Positions 56,185 to 63,620 of a stretch of 64,000 nt of DNA are shown here, in pieces (the first letter of the stretch is position 1; every line of letters begins with the position of its first letter). Both the position numbers and the translations under genes were made by a program. Source of the stretch: Paenibacillus sp. FSL H7-0331 (GTDB lineage: Bacteria; Bacillota; Bacilli; Paenibacillales; NBRC-103111); NCBI RefSeq assembly GCF_001956045.1, contig NZ_MRTH01000015.1:129209-193208 (forward strand), written 5' to 3'. The notes under the pieces are model-generated. The model was not told where the DNA came from and did no database searches. It was given only the letters and a program-made list of their open reading frames with translations.

Positions 56185-56403
56185 TCATGTAGGGTGCGGA
56201 TAGCAGGACGGAAAAGGATGAATATCCTGAACCTGTGCAAAAGTATAGTGCATGGTTGCAAATTGGGAGTGGTACATATATTGAAGTACAAATATTTGGC
56301 CATTATGCATTCCGCATAAAATGCCGGAAACCCCTTGGCCGGTCGCCAAGGAAACACCTACCGGCCGGCCAATCAAAGACATGGCTTTCTGCTGCCAGGG
56401 CAC
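56185..56403 (-). CDS. Small conserved-looking protein, function unknown
   Basis: The 72-residue protein reads IGRPVGVSLATGQGVSGILCG then QIFVLQYMYHSQFATMHYTF and DIHPFPSC. The alternation of Gly and beta-branched residues suggests a small SH3-like or Sm-like barrel. From memory, similar small proteins occur in Bacillus and Paenibacillus, but no function is known to me. GTG at 56403 is seven bases after GGAGGG; ATG at 56382 is a second choice. It is followed by its own terminator. Another frame on the same strand (56133-56357) is a shadow. Confidence 0.6.
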   Translation of the reverse strand: MPWQQKAMSLIGRPVGVSLATGQGVSGILCGMHNGQIFVLQYMYHSQFATMHYTFAQVQDIHPFPSCYPHPT

Positions 56404-56483
56404 TGGTGATCCCTCCTCGAATCAGCATATGAGAAATCCGCCCTGAGTGTTACCGGTGTCTTGTGAATATAAAGTCTTAAATG

Positions 56484-57779
56484 TCAATTCGAACTATCCT
56501 GCCCATTCATGCTCCCGACTCCGTGACGCGCTAGCACTTCCTTTACGTCTTCGCTGCCCGACGCTTGGTTGGGCAAGGGAGCGCCGGCTTGAATGAGTTG
56601 CTCCGCCACTGCCGAATAATCCCCAGCCAGATCTCGAAAGTGAACGGATCCCCACATGCAGCTGTCCAATGCGTTGCCACCGTAACCGTGGGTTAGATGA
56701 GCGGATGCGCCGTACGTAAGCAGCAACTGTACCACTTCATCGTTTCCTCGCATAGCCGCGTTATGAAGCGCCGTAAAATCCTTGTCATCGCGGCGGGAAT
56801 CGGCAGGGAACCCGGCTTCGAGCATCGTACGAACAGCTTGAACCTCATTGTTCCATGCGGCATCGGCAATTAAGCTTAGATCCTCGGGCGAGAGCGACTG
56901 TATCAGATTTGAATCCTGCTCAAGCAGAGTTTGCACAGCCGCCGGATCGGCCTGCATGCAGGCAAGTAGCAGACGCTGATTTGAAGGACTATGCTTCGAG
57001 ATCAGATCCACAATCTCGGGATGATTGCTGCGCGCCGCAAGATAGAACGGTCGCGTATTTGCGCCTATTTTGTACGTGTAGATATGTCCCCCGTTCGAAT
57101 CGCCGGACGTGAAACTACCCCGTCCGACTTGAGCTTGAAGGCACTCGGGGTCAGCATGAATGAAAGAGCGGACCAGCTCCGGATCTCCGATATTGATCGC
57201 TATAAAAATATCCGCTGCCGAGCCACGCTCAATGAGAAACCTGCATTTTGCCGTGTTATCGATCGCCCATTGAGCTGGTGTGCTGCCATGATCGATATCG
57301 CGCCTATCGATATCGGCGCCGTGAGCGAGCAGAAAATCAATGATTTCAGGTTCAGTTGCAAAATGAAGCGGAACCTGCCCATCGGGTCCGCGCTGATTGA
57401 CAGCGGCGGGATTCATCTCGACCATTTCTTTCACAGTATCCAACATGCCCAGCGCTGCGGCCGCGTGTATATCAACGGGAGCTCCTCGTTCAATCAAATA
57501 TCTGGAAAGCTCATGATGGTCATGATGCAAAACCCCGAATCCTCCAGCCCACCAGCTGCTTTTTGCATGCAAATCAGCGCCGTACGCAAGCAATATGTCC
57601 ACGGCTTCGCGGTTCCCGTTTGCCGCTGCGGCGACGATCGCTGGCGTATCGAAGGCAAACCACGGCTCGTTAATTTGTTTGACGAGAAAGGGATGCTCGT
57701 TTAGGCATCGACTCGTCGCGACCGTATCATTGCTCATGACCGCCTGTTTGAACTGTTCAACGACCATCTGCTCGTTCAT
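56484..57779 (-). CDS. Ankyrin-repeat protein
   Basis: The 431-residue protein is built of ankyrin repeats, for example TPAIVAAAANGNREAVDILL, VPLHFATEPEIIDFLLAHGADI and FTALHNAAMRGNDEVVQLLL, with a less regular middle part. There is no signal peptide, so it is a cytosolic protein-binding scaffold of unknown partner. ATG at 57779 has GGAGG eight bases upstream. It follows the HAD gene by 49 bases on the same strand. Confidence 0.88.
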   Translation of the reverse strand: MNEQMVVEQFKQAVMSNDTVATSRCLNEHPFLVKQINEPWFAFDTPAIVAAAANGNREAVDILLAYGADLHAKSSWWAGGFGVLHHDHHELSRYLIERGAPVDIHAAAALGMLDTVKEMVEMNPAAVNQRGPDGQVPLHFATEPEIIDFLLAHGADIDRRDIDHGSTPAQWAIDNTAKCRFLIERGSAADIFIAINIGDPELVRSFIHADPECLQAQVGRGSFTSGDSNGGHIYTYKIGANTRPFYLAARSNHPEIVDLISKHSPSNQRLLLACMQADPAAVQTLLEQDSNLIQSLSPEDLSLIADAAWNNEVQAVRTMLEAGFPADSRRDDKDFTALHNAAMRGNDEVVQLLLTYGASAHLTHGYGGNALDSCMWGSVHFRDLAGDYSAVAEQLIQAGAPLPNQASGSEDVKEVLARHGVGSMNGQDSSN

Positions 57780-57828
57780 GTCTTTAGCCTCCAATCAACT
57801 TTCGTATAGGCTCCCCTGCACCGCCTAT

Positions 57829-58452
57829 CTATATGATCTTAAGTAGGTCTTGTGGTTTAACAAACTTATATGTTGCAGGGATATGCTCATGATTCTTGCA
57901 TCCCCATAAAGCTAAACCAAAATCAATGCCAGCATCGCGAGCACATTCATAATCATAAATGGTGTCTCCAATATAAATTGAAGCCTCGTGATTAGCGTTT
58001 GAAATCTCTAAAAATTTTAGTAATGGATCTGGATTAGGCTTATGTTTTGCAGTATCATCTGCACAAACAACATGTGGTAAATATTTCATCAGATCAAATG
58101 GGACAAAATCGTTTTGTAGTTCAATCTTTGTTTTTGAAGTCACAATCCCTTGTTGTATACCTATATTACCTAGCGAGTTCATTAAATCAATAATACCATC
58201 GAATATAGTAACTGTATGAAAGAAGTCCTTCATGAAATAATTCCATCTCTCATTTGCTTCATCAATATCAGTAATTCCGAGTTGTGGTAATGCAATAGCA
58301 CCTGGGATTCCTAGAACAAATTTGAGTTCTGATTGGTCAATATCTTTGTTATAATCTATGCTTAACAATTTCTGAAGCGAAGCTAAGACCGCTTTTTCAG
58401 TGTCAATCAAAGTACCATCAACATCAAATATTACAGTGTTATATTCAGGCAT
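57829..58452 (-). CDS. HAD-superfamily phosphatase
   Basis: The 207-residue protein has HAD motif I DVDGTLIDTE, motif II around GIVTSKT, motif III lysine and motif IV IGDTIYDYECA. The helical cap between motifs I and II marks subfamily IA, as in phosphoglycolate phosphatase and beta-phosphoglucomutase. ATG at 58452 follows GAGGAG. It lies 43 bases after a DeoR-type regulator gene, so a sugar phosphate is a likely substrate. Confidence 0.9.
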   Translation of the reverse strand: MPEYNTVIFDVDGTLIDTEKAVLASLQKLLSIDYNKDIDQSELKFVLGIPGAIALPQLGITDIDEANERWNYFMKDFFHTVTIFDGIIDLMNSLGNIGIQQGIVTSKTKIELQNDFVPFDLMKYLPHVVCADDTAKHKPNPDPLLKFLEISNANHEASIYIGDTIYDYECARDAGIDFGLALWGCKNHEHIPATYKFVKPQDLLKII

Positions 58453-58495
58453 TACCAACACTCCTCTTCATTTACTTTTAGAAACCAAAACTGAT

Positions 58496-59260
58496 CTATT
58501 CTTTGTTCACGACTTTAATCTCTATGCCATTTTTCGAAATAACTTTATTAAGATTATCTGGTAGCGTTTTGTCCGTAATTATTGTATGAATTGAATTATA
58601 TGGCAGCCCTTTATATTTATGATGTTTATTAAACTTCGTGTAATCAGCTAATAAAATGACGTGATTCGCATTCTTTATTAACTCTCGCTTAAAGTAAATA
58701 TCTTCTTCAAAACCATAATAAATGCCATCTTCTGTAATTCCAGCAGTTCCAATGAACACTTTATTAAAGTTAAAGTCACTTAACTTTTCAATAGCAGAGT
58801 AGCCAGAAACATGTCGTGATGATTTGTTCACTATACCGCCTAAAATATGAATGGTTGCTTTATCTGATTGGACTAGTTCGTACACACAATCAATCGAATT
58901 AGTAACAACTGTAACTTCTTTTGATTCCAAATATTGAGGTATAAAGTTTACCGTCGTAGAAATGTCCAAATATACCAAATCCGAGTCATTTATCATATTT
59001 GCAGCAGCTTGACCAAGTAAATTTTTTGAAAATGGCTCGATTTGAAGTCGTTCCTGATAATCCTCAATTTGCTTATGAAAAGAGGGTATTGCAATTCCAC
59101 CGTATGTCCTGGTTACTAAATTTTGATTAGTCAGATTTACAATATCTCGTCTGGCTGTATCCCGAGAAACGTTGAACTTCTCACATATTTGTTTAATATT
59201 AATCGTTTTATGCAGTTCTAAATAATTTAAGATACTTATTAATCGTTCCTCTTGATTCAT
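58496..59260 (-). CDS. DeoR-family transcriptional regulator
   Basis: The 254-residue regulator has an N-terminal helix-turn-helix (RLISILNYLELHKTINIKQI, CEKFNVSRDTARRDIVNL) and a DeoRC sugar-phosphate sensing domain (YLDISTTVNFIPQYL, FIGTAGITEDGIYYGFEED). Such proteins repress sugar catabolic genes until a phosphosugar binds. ATG at 59260 is preceded by AAGGAGGG. A long inverted repeat lies 25 bases upstream. It probably controls the HAD gene with which it is cotranscribed. Confidence 0.92.
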   Translation of the reverse strand: MNQEERLISILNYLELHKTINIKQICEKFNVSRDTARRDIVNLTNQNLVTRTYGGIAIPSFHKQIEDYQERLQIEPFSKNLLGQAAANMINDSDLVYLDISTTVNFIPQYLESKEVTVVTNSIDCVYELVQSDKATIHILGGIVNKSSRHVSGYSAIEKLSDFNFNKVFIGTAGITEDGIYYGFEEDIYFKRELIKNANHVILLADYTKFNKHHKYKGLPYNSIHTIITDKTLPDNLNKVISKNGIEIKVVNKE

Positions 59261-59284
59261 AAATTCCCTCCTTAACATAAATAT

Positions 59285-59330
59285 AAGTTAGTCTAAGCGA
59301 TAACTCAACAATTATCACTTAAACTAACTT
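59285..59330 (-). promoter_or_regulatory. Long inverted repeat before the DeoR gene
   Basis: Two 19-base arms (59285-59303 and 59312-59330) with an 8-base loop differ at two positions only. On the minus-strand RNA both differences are G-U pairs, so the transcript can form an unbroken 19-bp helix. It lies between the DJ-1 gene stop and the DeoR start. It could be the DeoR operator, an RNA stem at the end of the DJ-1 message, or both. Confidence 0.55.
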
Positions 59331-59375
59331 AATTTGTGATGACTTTTTTATTCTTATAACAATATTGGTGGGAAT

Positions 59376-60023
59376 TTAATTTCTGATGGATGAATTGCTC
59401 TCTTGCAGCGTCTCCATCATGGTATAAAAATATTTACTGTCGCCAGTATTGAAGTAGTTATACCACGCTTCTAACGTTTCATTTTTAAATAGATCCAGCA
59501 GCGCAATAACCTCACGCGCTAATAGAAGTCCGCCGGCAGCACCGGTTGTGATAAGATTGCCGTCTGCAACGATCTTCTCGTCTTTATAACAGGCAGCGCC
59601 TTTGTATGTGGGGCAGAACAGAGTCAAATACTCCAGACTGTTGCTCGTGTGTTGACGATCATCCAATAAACCGGAATTGGCAAGTGCGGTGGTCGCTCCG
59701 CATATTGCTGCAACATTGCCGCCGACGTCCAGCAGTTGTTTTGCCTTTTCGACAACTGGCGCATGTTCGGGATCATTCCAATTGTCTGCCCCCGGCAAGA
59801 GCAATATCGCGGATGTTTCATGCGTGATCTCATCTACCGTCAGATCCGGTAGGATCGTCATGCCGCCCTTTGTCGTGATCGGACGTTTGGAAGCCCCAAC
59901 CATTTTGACAGGAATACGGCTCCCTCGACTCTTGAAATATTGACCCGAGTTGAGCTCTGCAATTACAAAGCCAAGCTCCCAATCCGCCATCGTATCTAGC
60001 ACATAAGCATAAGCGTATTTCAT
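59376..60023 (-). CDS. DJ-1/PfpI-family protein
   Basis: The 215-residue protein has the class I glutamine-amidotransferase-like fold with nucleophile Cys in AAICGATTALANSGLLDD and the YVLDTMADWELGFVIAEL start seen in YoaZ-type DJ-1 relatives. Members are chaperones, glyoxalase III or peptidases in stress response. The gene is divergent from a truncated helix-turn-helix regulator at 60216, suggesting it once had its own control gene. GGAGG precedes the ATG. Confidence 0.9.
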   Translation of the reverse strand: MKYAYAYVLDTMADWELGFVIAELNSGQYFKSRGSRIPVKMVGASKRPITTKGGMTILPDLTVDEITHETSAILLLPGADNWNDPEHAPVVEKAKQLLDVGGNVAAICGATTALANSGLLDDRQHTSNSLEYLTLFCPTYKGAACYKDEKIVADGNLITTGAAGGLLLAREVIALLDLFKNETLEAWYNYFNTGDSKYFYTMMETLQESNSSIRN

Positions 60024-60215
60024 GTGCTCCTCCTTGATTATCTATATTTTCTTCACTTGAAAGGATCGTTCGTTTCCATATGCCGTCGACTTGACCGTTG
60101 ATTAGTACCGCTCTCCTTTCCTACAGCTAATGGTAAACGTATAATGTTGACAACAGTATGTCAGTAATATAATAATGAGCAATAATACGAAATGGACTAA
60201 CGGGCGGGGATACAC

Positions 60216-60419
60216 ATGAAATTGGAGCAATTGATCTCCATAATCTACAAGCTGTTGAATCACGAAGTTTTGTCTGCCTCCGTGCTGGCTGAAGAGTTTC
60301 AAGTTTCCCAAAGAACCATCTATCGGGATATCGATCTTCACCTCCGAGAAGTCAATTGTCTGTCCCTGCTTATTCTTAATAACAATAAACAGCCGTGCTT
60401 TGGAAAGCTTCGAAAGTAA
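60216..60419 (+). pseudogene. Truncated HTH regulator (YafY/HTH_11 type)
   Basis: The 67-residue frame holds a normal helix-turn-helix (QLISIIYKLLNHEVLSASVL, AEEFQVSQRTIYRDID), after which the sequence changes to unrelated residues and stops. The expected effector-binding or WYL domain of such regulators is missing, and none is found downstream before a terminator at 60438. It is read as the 5' remnant of a regulator divergent from the DJ-1 gene. It could still bind DNA as a short protein. Confidence 0.6.
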
Positions 60420-60437
60420 CCGTCCCAAACAATACAT

Positions 60438-60486
60438 AAAGCCACCTCTAAATCCATAATGATCCTGGGATTGGAGGCGGCTTTTT
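60438..60486 (+). terminator. Terminator after the truncated regulator
   Basis: AAAGCCACCTC-AAATCC pairs with GGATT-GGAGGCGGCTTT across a short loop and ends in five T, 18 bases after the stop of the HTH remnant. Confidence 0.75.
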
Positions 60487-60670
60487 ATACTTTAATACGT
60501 TGTTTGATTAGGGCTAGAAAAAGCTTAAAACATTGGCCTGGTACCACTCGAACATGCGCCGATCTTTCTCTTTACTCAATCAAAGCATATAGAAGGTTCC
60601 TATGTCTCGACAATCTCGGGAATTGCTTCTCTACCCGTAACTCTTTGTTTTAGAAGTTTTCTCGGCAAAT
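60487..60670 (-). other. Gap with possible 3' gene fragment
   Basis: On the minus strand 60514-60579 reads a 21-residue tail with KDRRMFEWYQANVLSFF before a stop. It has amphipathic protein-like composition but no start or upstream frame. It may be the decayed end of a gene. Nothing else is recognised here. Confidence 0.25.
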
Positions 60671-61372
60671 TTATTGAAATAATTGAGGGTACAAAGAAGA
60701 AATTTCTCCAGATAGTCCCTCTTTCACTTTTTTACTTACATCATCAGCAATAATTTCATATAGATCTAACTCAACTCCATCTATTGCGATTTTCGCAATA
60801 TCCCTTGGATCTGCCTTCGGTGCTTTGACGTTGGCTGTCATGTCCGTATCCATGAAAGCAACGTGAAGTCCCGCAACTCTAATATTATTTGAGGCTAAAC
60901 TTAAACGTAATGCATTCGTCATTCCCCACTCGGCTGATTTAGCAGCAGAATAAGCTCCTTCATTGCCAATACTGAACCAAGATAATACAGATAAAATGTT
61001 TAGTATCGTCCCCCCTCCATTTTTTTCAATTATCGGTGCGAAGGCACGAATCATAGATAATGTGCCAAAAACATGCGTGTTGAATTCCAAGTTAATATCG
61101 TCAAACTTACCCGTCAAAAGGTCAGCTCCTGTTGATGTACCGGCATTATTGATCAGAAGGGTTACATCGCCAGCGGCGGCTGCAGCAGCGGCCACAGATT
61201 CGGGATCTGTAATATCGAGTTGAAGCGGCATAGCACCTGGCAAATCAATTGAAGCTGGATTCCTCGCTCCAGCATATACTTTAGCTCCTCTTTTAAGAAG
61301 CTCCTGGGCCAAATTCTTGCCAAGACCTCGGTTAGAACCACTGATAATTGCAACTTGTTTAGAAATATCCAT
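60671..61372 (-). CDS. Short-chain dehydrogenase/reductase
   Basis: The 233-residue enzyme has the nucleotide motif SGSNRGLGK (Ser replaces the usual Thr of TGxxxGxG), NNAG, catalytic Ser in LSVLSW and the YSAAK active-site pair. It is a classical SDR oxidoreductase using NAD(P)H; the substrate is unknown. ATG at 61372 follows AAGGAG. A 24-bp palindrome lies 86 bases upstream, and a decayed SDR start and a MarR gene lie beyond it. Confidence 0.92.
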   Translation of the reverse strand: MDISKQVAIISGSNRGLGKNLAQELLKRGAKVYAGARNPASIDLPGAMPLQLDITDPESVAAAAAAAGDVTLLINNAGTSTGADLLTGKFDDINLEFNTHVFGTLSMIRAFAPIIEKNGGGTILNILSVLSWFSIGNEGAYSAAKSAEWGMTNALRLSLASNNIRVAGLHVAFMDTDMTANVKAPKADPRDIAKIAIDGVELDLYEIIADDVSKKVKEGLSGEISSLYPQLFQ

Positions 61373-61457
61373 GTCACTACTCCTTTTTTGTTTGTTCTTT
61401 AGTGTACTCAATTATTGCTTTTTATCGTCACCAGCTTATTCAATCTTGTCTCGATCC

Positions 61458-61481
61458 TTTTGAGAACTATCGTTCTCAAAA
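61458..61481. promoter_or_regulatory. Perfect 24-bp palindrome upstream of the SDR gene
   Basis: TTTTGAGAAC-TATC-GTTCTCAAAA has two perfect 10-base arms. It is not followed by a T-run in either useful direction, so an operator is more likely than a terminator. Size and symmetry suit a TetR-type repressor, but no TetR gene is in the window. Confidence 0.6.
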
Positions 61482-61494
61482 AGTTAAAAAAAAA

Positions 61495-61560
61495 TTAAGT
61501 TAATTTAAAACGAAAAAATCCAGTACTAACAGCATTCTTCCCTTCTAGTAATTTTGTCAT
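61495..61560 (-). pseudogene. Truncated SDR gene start
   Basis: A 21-residue frame, MTKLLEGKNAVSTGF then a stop, looks like the N-terminus of a short-chain dehydrogenase (the LxGKxAxVTG strand). It has a proper ribosome-binding site (GAGGGAG, nine bases before the ATG), but the sequence after the first strand is lost. It lies between the intact SDR gene and the MarR gene and may mark recombination between tandem SDR genes. Confidence 0.45.
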
Positions 61561-61655
61561 GAGTTGATACTCCCTCGAATTGAATTTTGAATGATGCTAG
61601 ATCCCCCTGCTACAGCGAATGATTACAATGGCAATGTTATCCCAGCTGAATCAAC

Positions 61656-61670
61656 ATGTGTATATGCACA
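61656..61670. promoter_or_regulatory. Second copy of the MarR-type operator
   Basis: ATGTGTATATGCACA is identical to the 15-mer inside the marR promoter (62141-62155). It is a near-perfect dyad, TGTG-y-ATAT-r-CACA. It lies about 95 bases upstream of the truncated SDR start, so the MarR protein likely once controlled that gene and may still influence the SDR transcript. Confidence 0.6.
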
Positions 61671-61701
61671 GTTTGAAGTAAATAAATCATCGGGAGACGT
61701 T

Positions 61702-62127
61702 TCACAGTGCTCCCGTGATCCTCAACAAGTCGTTTCGAAGAGCGCGTGCGTGCTCATAACCAATTTCAGTTTCATATTCATGTTGCGCTGCTTCCCATAA
61801 AGGCATTGCTTCTTCGATTTTGAGGCATCCGCTTGGCGACAGAGAGAGCAAGTGCCGACGCGGCTCGTTGAGATGACGAGTGGTCAATACATAACCTTGA
61901 ATTTGCAAAGGCTTCAGGGCGCGCACTAAAGTTGTGCGATCCATCAGCAGCATCTCGGCCAGCTCATTCATTGTCAGTTCCTGATGGCGCTCAATGAAGT
62001 TTAGTATCGCTAATTGAGTCGAAGTTATTCCAGACGGTTCAAGATGACGTTCATACAGTTTTGTTACGTACCGGGTCATTTGCCGCGCGACTAAACAGTG
62101 ACAGGATAAAGGTCCAAGATCATTCAT
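61702..62127 (-). CDS. MarR-family transcriptional regulator
   Basis: The 141-residue regulator has the MarR winged helix (ITSTQLAILNFIERHQELTM, NELAEMLLMDRTTLVRAL), wing residues LNEPRRHLLSLS, and C-terminal dimer helices. A GTG at 62154 lengthens the frame, but it overlaps the promoter and operator, so ATG at 62127 is preferred. Neither start has a ribosome-binding site, and the ATG sits six bases after a TATATT -10, so the message may be leaderless. It probably represses itself and the adjacent SDR region in response to a phenolic or electrophilic compound. Confidence 0.88.
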   Translation of the reverse strand: MNDLGPLSCHCLVARQMTRYVTKLYERHLEPSGITSTQLAILNFIERHQELTMNELAEMLLMDRTTLVRALKPLQIQGYVLTTRHLNEPRRHLLSLSPSGCLKIEEAMPLWEAAQHEYETEIGYEHARALRNDLLRITGAL

Positions 62128-62133
62128 GTATTC

Positions 62134-62162
62134 AATATATATGTGTATATGCACAAAAGCAA
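62134..62162 (-). promoter_or_regulatory. marR promoter with operator in the spacer
   Basis: TTGCTT (62157-62162), a 17-base spacer and TATATT (62134-62139) form a minus-strand promoter. The 15-base dyad at 62141-62155 fills the spacer, an ideal position for repression. Transcription would start at or within a base or two of the ATG at 62127. Confidence 0.6.
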
Positions 62163-62443
62163 GCTTTTTTTATGACACACAATTTTTTGCTCTAATAATA
62201 AGCTCCCTTCATAGTTTATTTACATTTTCCTGAAAAATAAATAAAGTTGTTTAATGGAGGTGATGCGGATTTAATGGATTATTCATTTTGTTGAAATAAA
62301 GTTACTTAATGAACGATTAAAAATTTACATTTGTAACAAGCTTCGTACTTTTTCCATTAATAGAAAAACTGTTTGGTTATCTGTCATCCAAACAATTTGT
62401 ATGGTTCCATCGGTTATTTGTCACCTGATCGATTTGAAGATAT
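62163..62443. other. Intergenic gap, nothing recognised
   Basis: About 280 AT-rich bases between the marR promoter and a small minus-strand frame. A good ribosome-binding match, GGAGGTGAT near 62256, is followed only by tiny frames. I see no gene or RNA here. Confidence 0.4.
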
Positions 62444-62548
62444 TTATTTCACGTAAAAAACTACGTTTCCCGTCCCTTCGAACGTCACTTCATACATCCC
62501 TTTTTGCAATAGGGAAATTGGACGCCCTGAGTGTAAGGTTTCTAACAT
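62444..62548 (-). other. Small 34-residue frame, possible gene remnant
   Basis: The minus-strand frame begins ATG and encodes MLETLHSGRPISLLQKG then MYEVTFEGTGNVVFYVK and a stop. The second half looks like two beta strands and has coding-like composition. But it starts in the T-run of the upstream gene's terminator and lacks a ribosome-binding site. An internal ATG also lacks a good one. It may be the 3' end of a decayed gene. Confidence 0.3.
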
Positions 62549-62549
62549 C

Positions 62550-62576
62550 AAAAAAAGAGAGCTTCTAAAGCTCTCT
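62550..62576 (-). terminator. Terminator overlapping a stop codon
   Basis: AGAGAGCTT/AAGCTCTCT is a perfect 9-bp stem with a 3-base loop followed by seven T on the minus strand. The stop codon of the membrane protein (62575-62577) is part of the stem. Confidence 0.85.
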
Positions 62577-63354
62577 ATAGGCTGGCTGCATCATCCCTTG
62601 AGTGGGCTGATCCTTGGTACTCATAATATTGCGACTGAACCGGCGCATGTATTTGTGCTTCCACTGGCACTGGCGGCTGCTGATATGGCTCATCCACATA
62701 CATGATTCTGCGCTGAATTTGCATGAGCCCATTCACAACGCGAAGCGCGATCCAGAAAAGTACAAGGCCAACGCCTACGTACAGCATATATTGCTGATTG
62801 TAGGTCCAATCTATATGAAAATAACTGAACAAGCTATTCTCTAAAATATCAAGCTGCATTTCATTCATCAAAATGATATGCACGACTGGAAGAGCAATAA
62901 GTCCTAGTCCTAGTGAAATCACCGTTACCATAATAACAAAAAAGACAATGCCTGTTACAAATTTTAGTAATACGAGCAGCAGATTTCGAATGAATAGTCC
63001 ACTGTCAAAACCTCTCACCATTCGCATCAACCAGTTCTGCCCAGCCTCAGACTGTTGATTGTAGGTATACGAAACAGGAGGAGTCGGTAAACCTAAAATT
63101 TGTCTAATCATGCTTTGTTCAAAATTCACAATCCCATTCAACAGCTTAGCTACTCCAAAAAACAGCGGTATTCCGATAAATATTGGAGTTAAACCGATTG
63201 ATAGTGCAAGTCCCGTTATCGCTACTGTAAAATAGATAATCCCTAACGGGAGAGACAGCAATAAATAGAGGATCGTTGCATAGGTTTTTGGATTAAAAAG
63301 CACCCAACTCACTTTACCTGTTGGCGCTTTTGCAGTCGCTTCTATTGTTTTCAT
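62575..63354 (-). CDS. Putative sensor-domain membrane protein
   Basis: The 259-residue protein has two pairs of long hydrophobic helices (ILYLLLSLPLGIIYFTVAIT, GLTPIFIGIPLFFGVAKLL; LLLVLLKFVTGIVFFVIMVT, GLGLIALPVVHIILMN), plus a fifth near residue 210 and a Pro/Gln-rich tail. This is the arrangement of the 'putative sensor' domain that often precedes histidine kinases in Actinobacteria and Firmicutes; here it stands alone. ATG at 63354 has AGGAAG nine bases upstream. No kinase is adjacent. Role unknown. Confidence 0.75.
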   Translation of the reverse strand: MKTIEATAKAPTGKVSWVLFNPKTYATILYLLLSLPLGIIYFTVAITGLALSIGLTPIFIGIPLFFGVAKLLNGIVNFEQSMIRQILGLPTPPVSYTYNQQSEAGQNWLMRMVRGFDSGLFIRNLLLVLLKFVTGIVFFVIMVTVISLGLGLIALPVVHIILMNEMQLDILENSLFSYFHIDWTYNQQYMLYVGVGLVLFWIALRVVNGLMQIQRRIMYVDEPYQQPPVPVEAQIHAPVQSQYYEYQGSAHSRDDAASL

Positions 63355-63498
63355 ATTCAAACACTTCCTTTGGCTTCATAAGTCACGCTCTAAGTTATAA
63401 ATCCATTATATCCGTCTTATTTGCCTGACATAACCGTCTTAGGGAGGGTCTGAACCTAGGCTTTAGACTAGGACTGCTCCTGTTCAGATAAAATGTGT

Positions 63499-63529
63499 AA
63501 AAAAAGAACCTCCTCTTTAGGAAGTTCTT
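63499..63529 (-). terminator. Terminator after the window-edge gene
   Basis: On the minus strand AAGAACTTCCT pairs with AGGAGGTTCTT (one mismatch), followed by seven T. It ends the transcript of the partial gene at 63621-64000. Confidence 0.8.
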
Positions 63530-63620
63530 GGCATAGGACCTAATTGTCAACTCTATCTATTCCTGAACGCTAGTAACTTTACCTGAGACATCGAAATAAA
63601 CGAAATCGTACTTAAATTCC

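Noticed and set aside
61591..61800. Plus-strand frame of 69 residues next to marR
   Set aside because: It overlaps the marR 3' end on the other strand and the operator copy, and lacks a ribosome-binding site or protein features.
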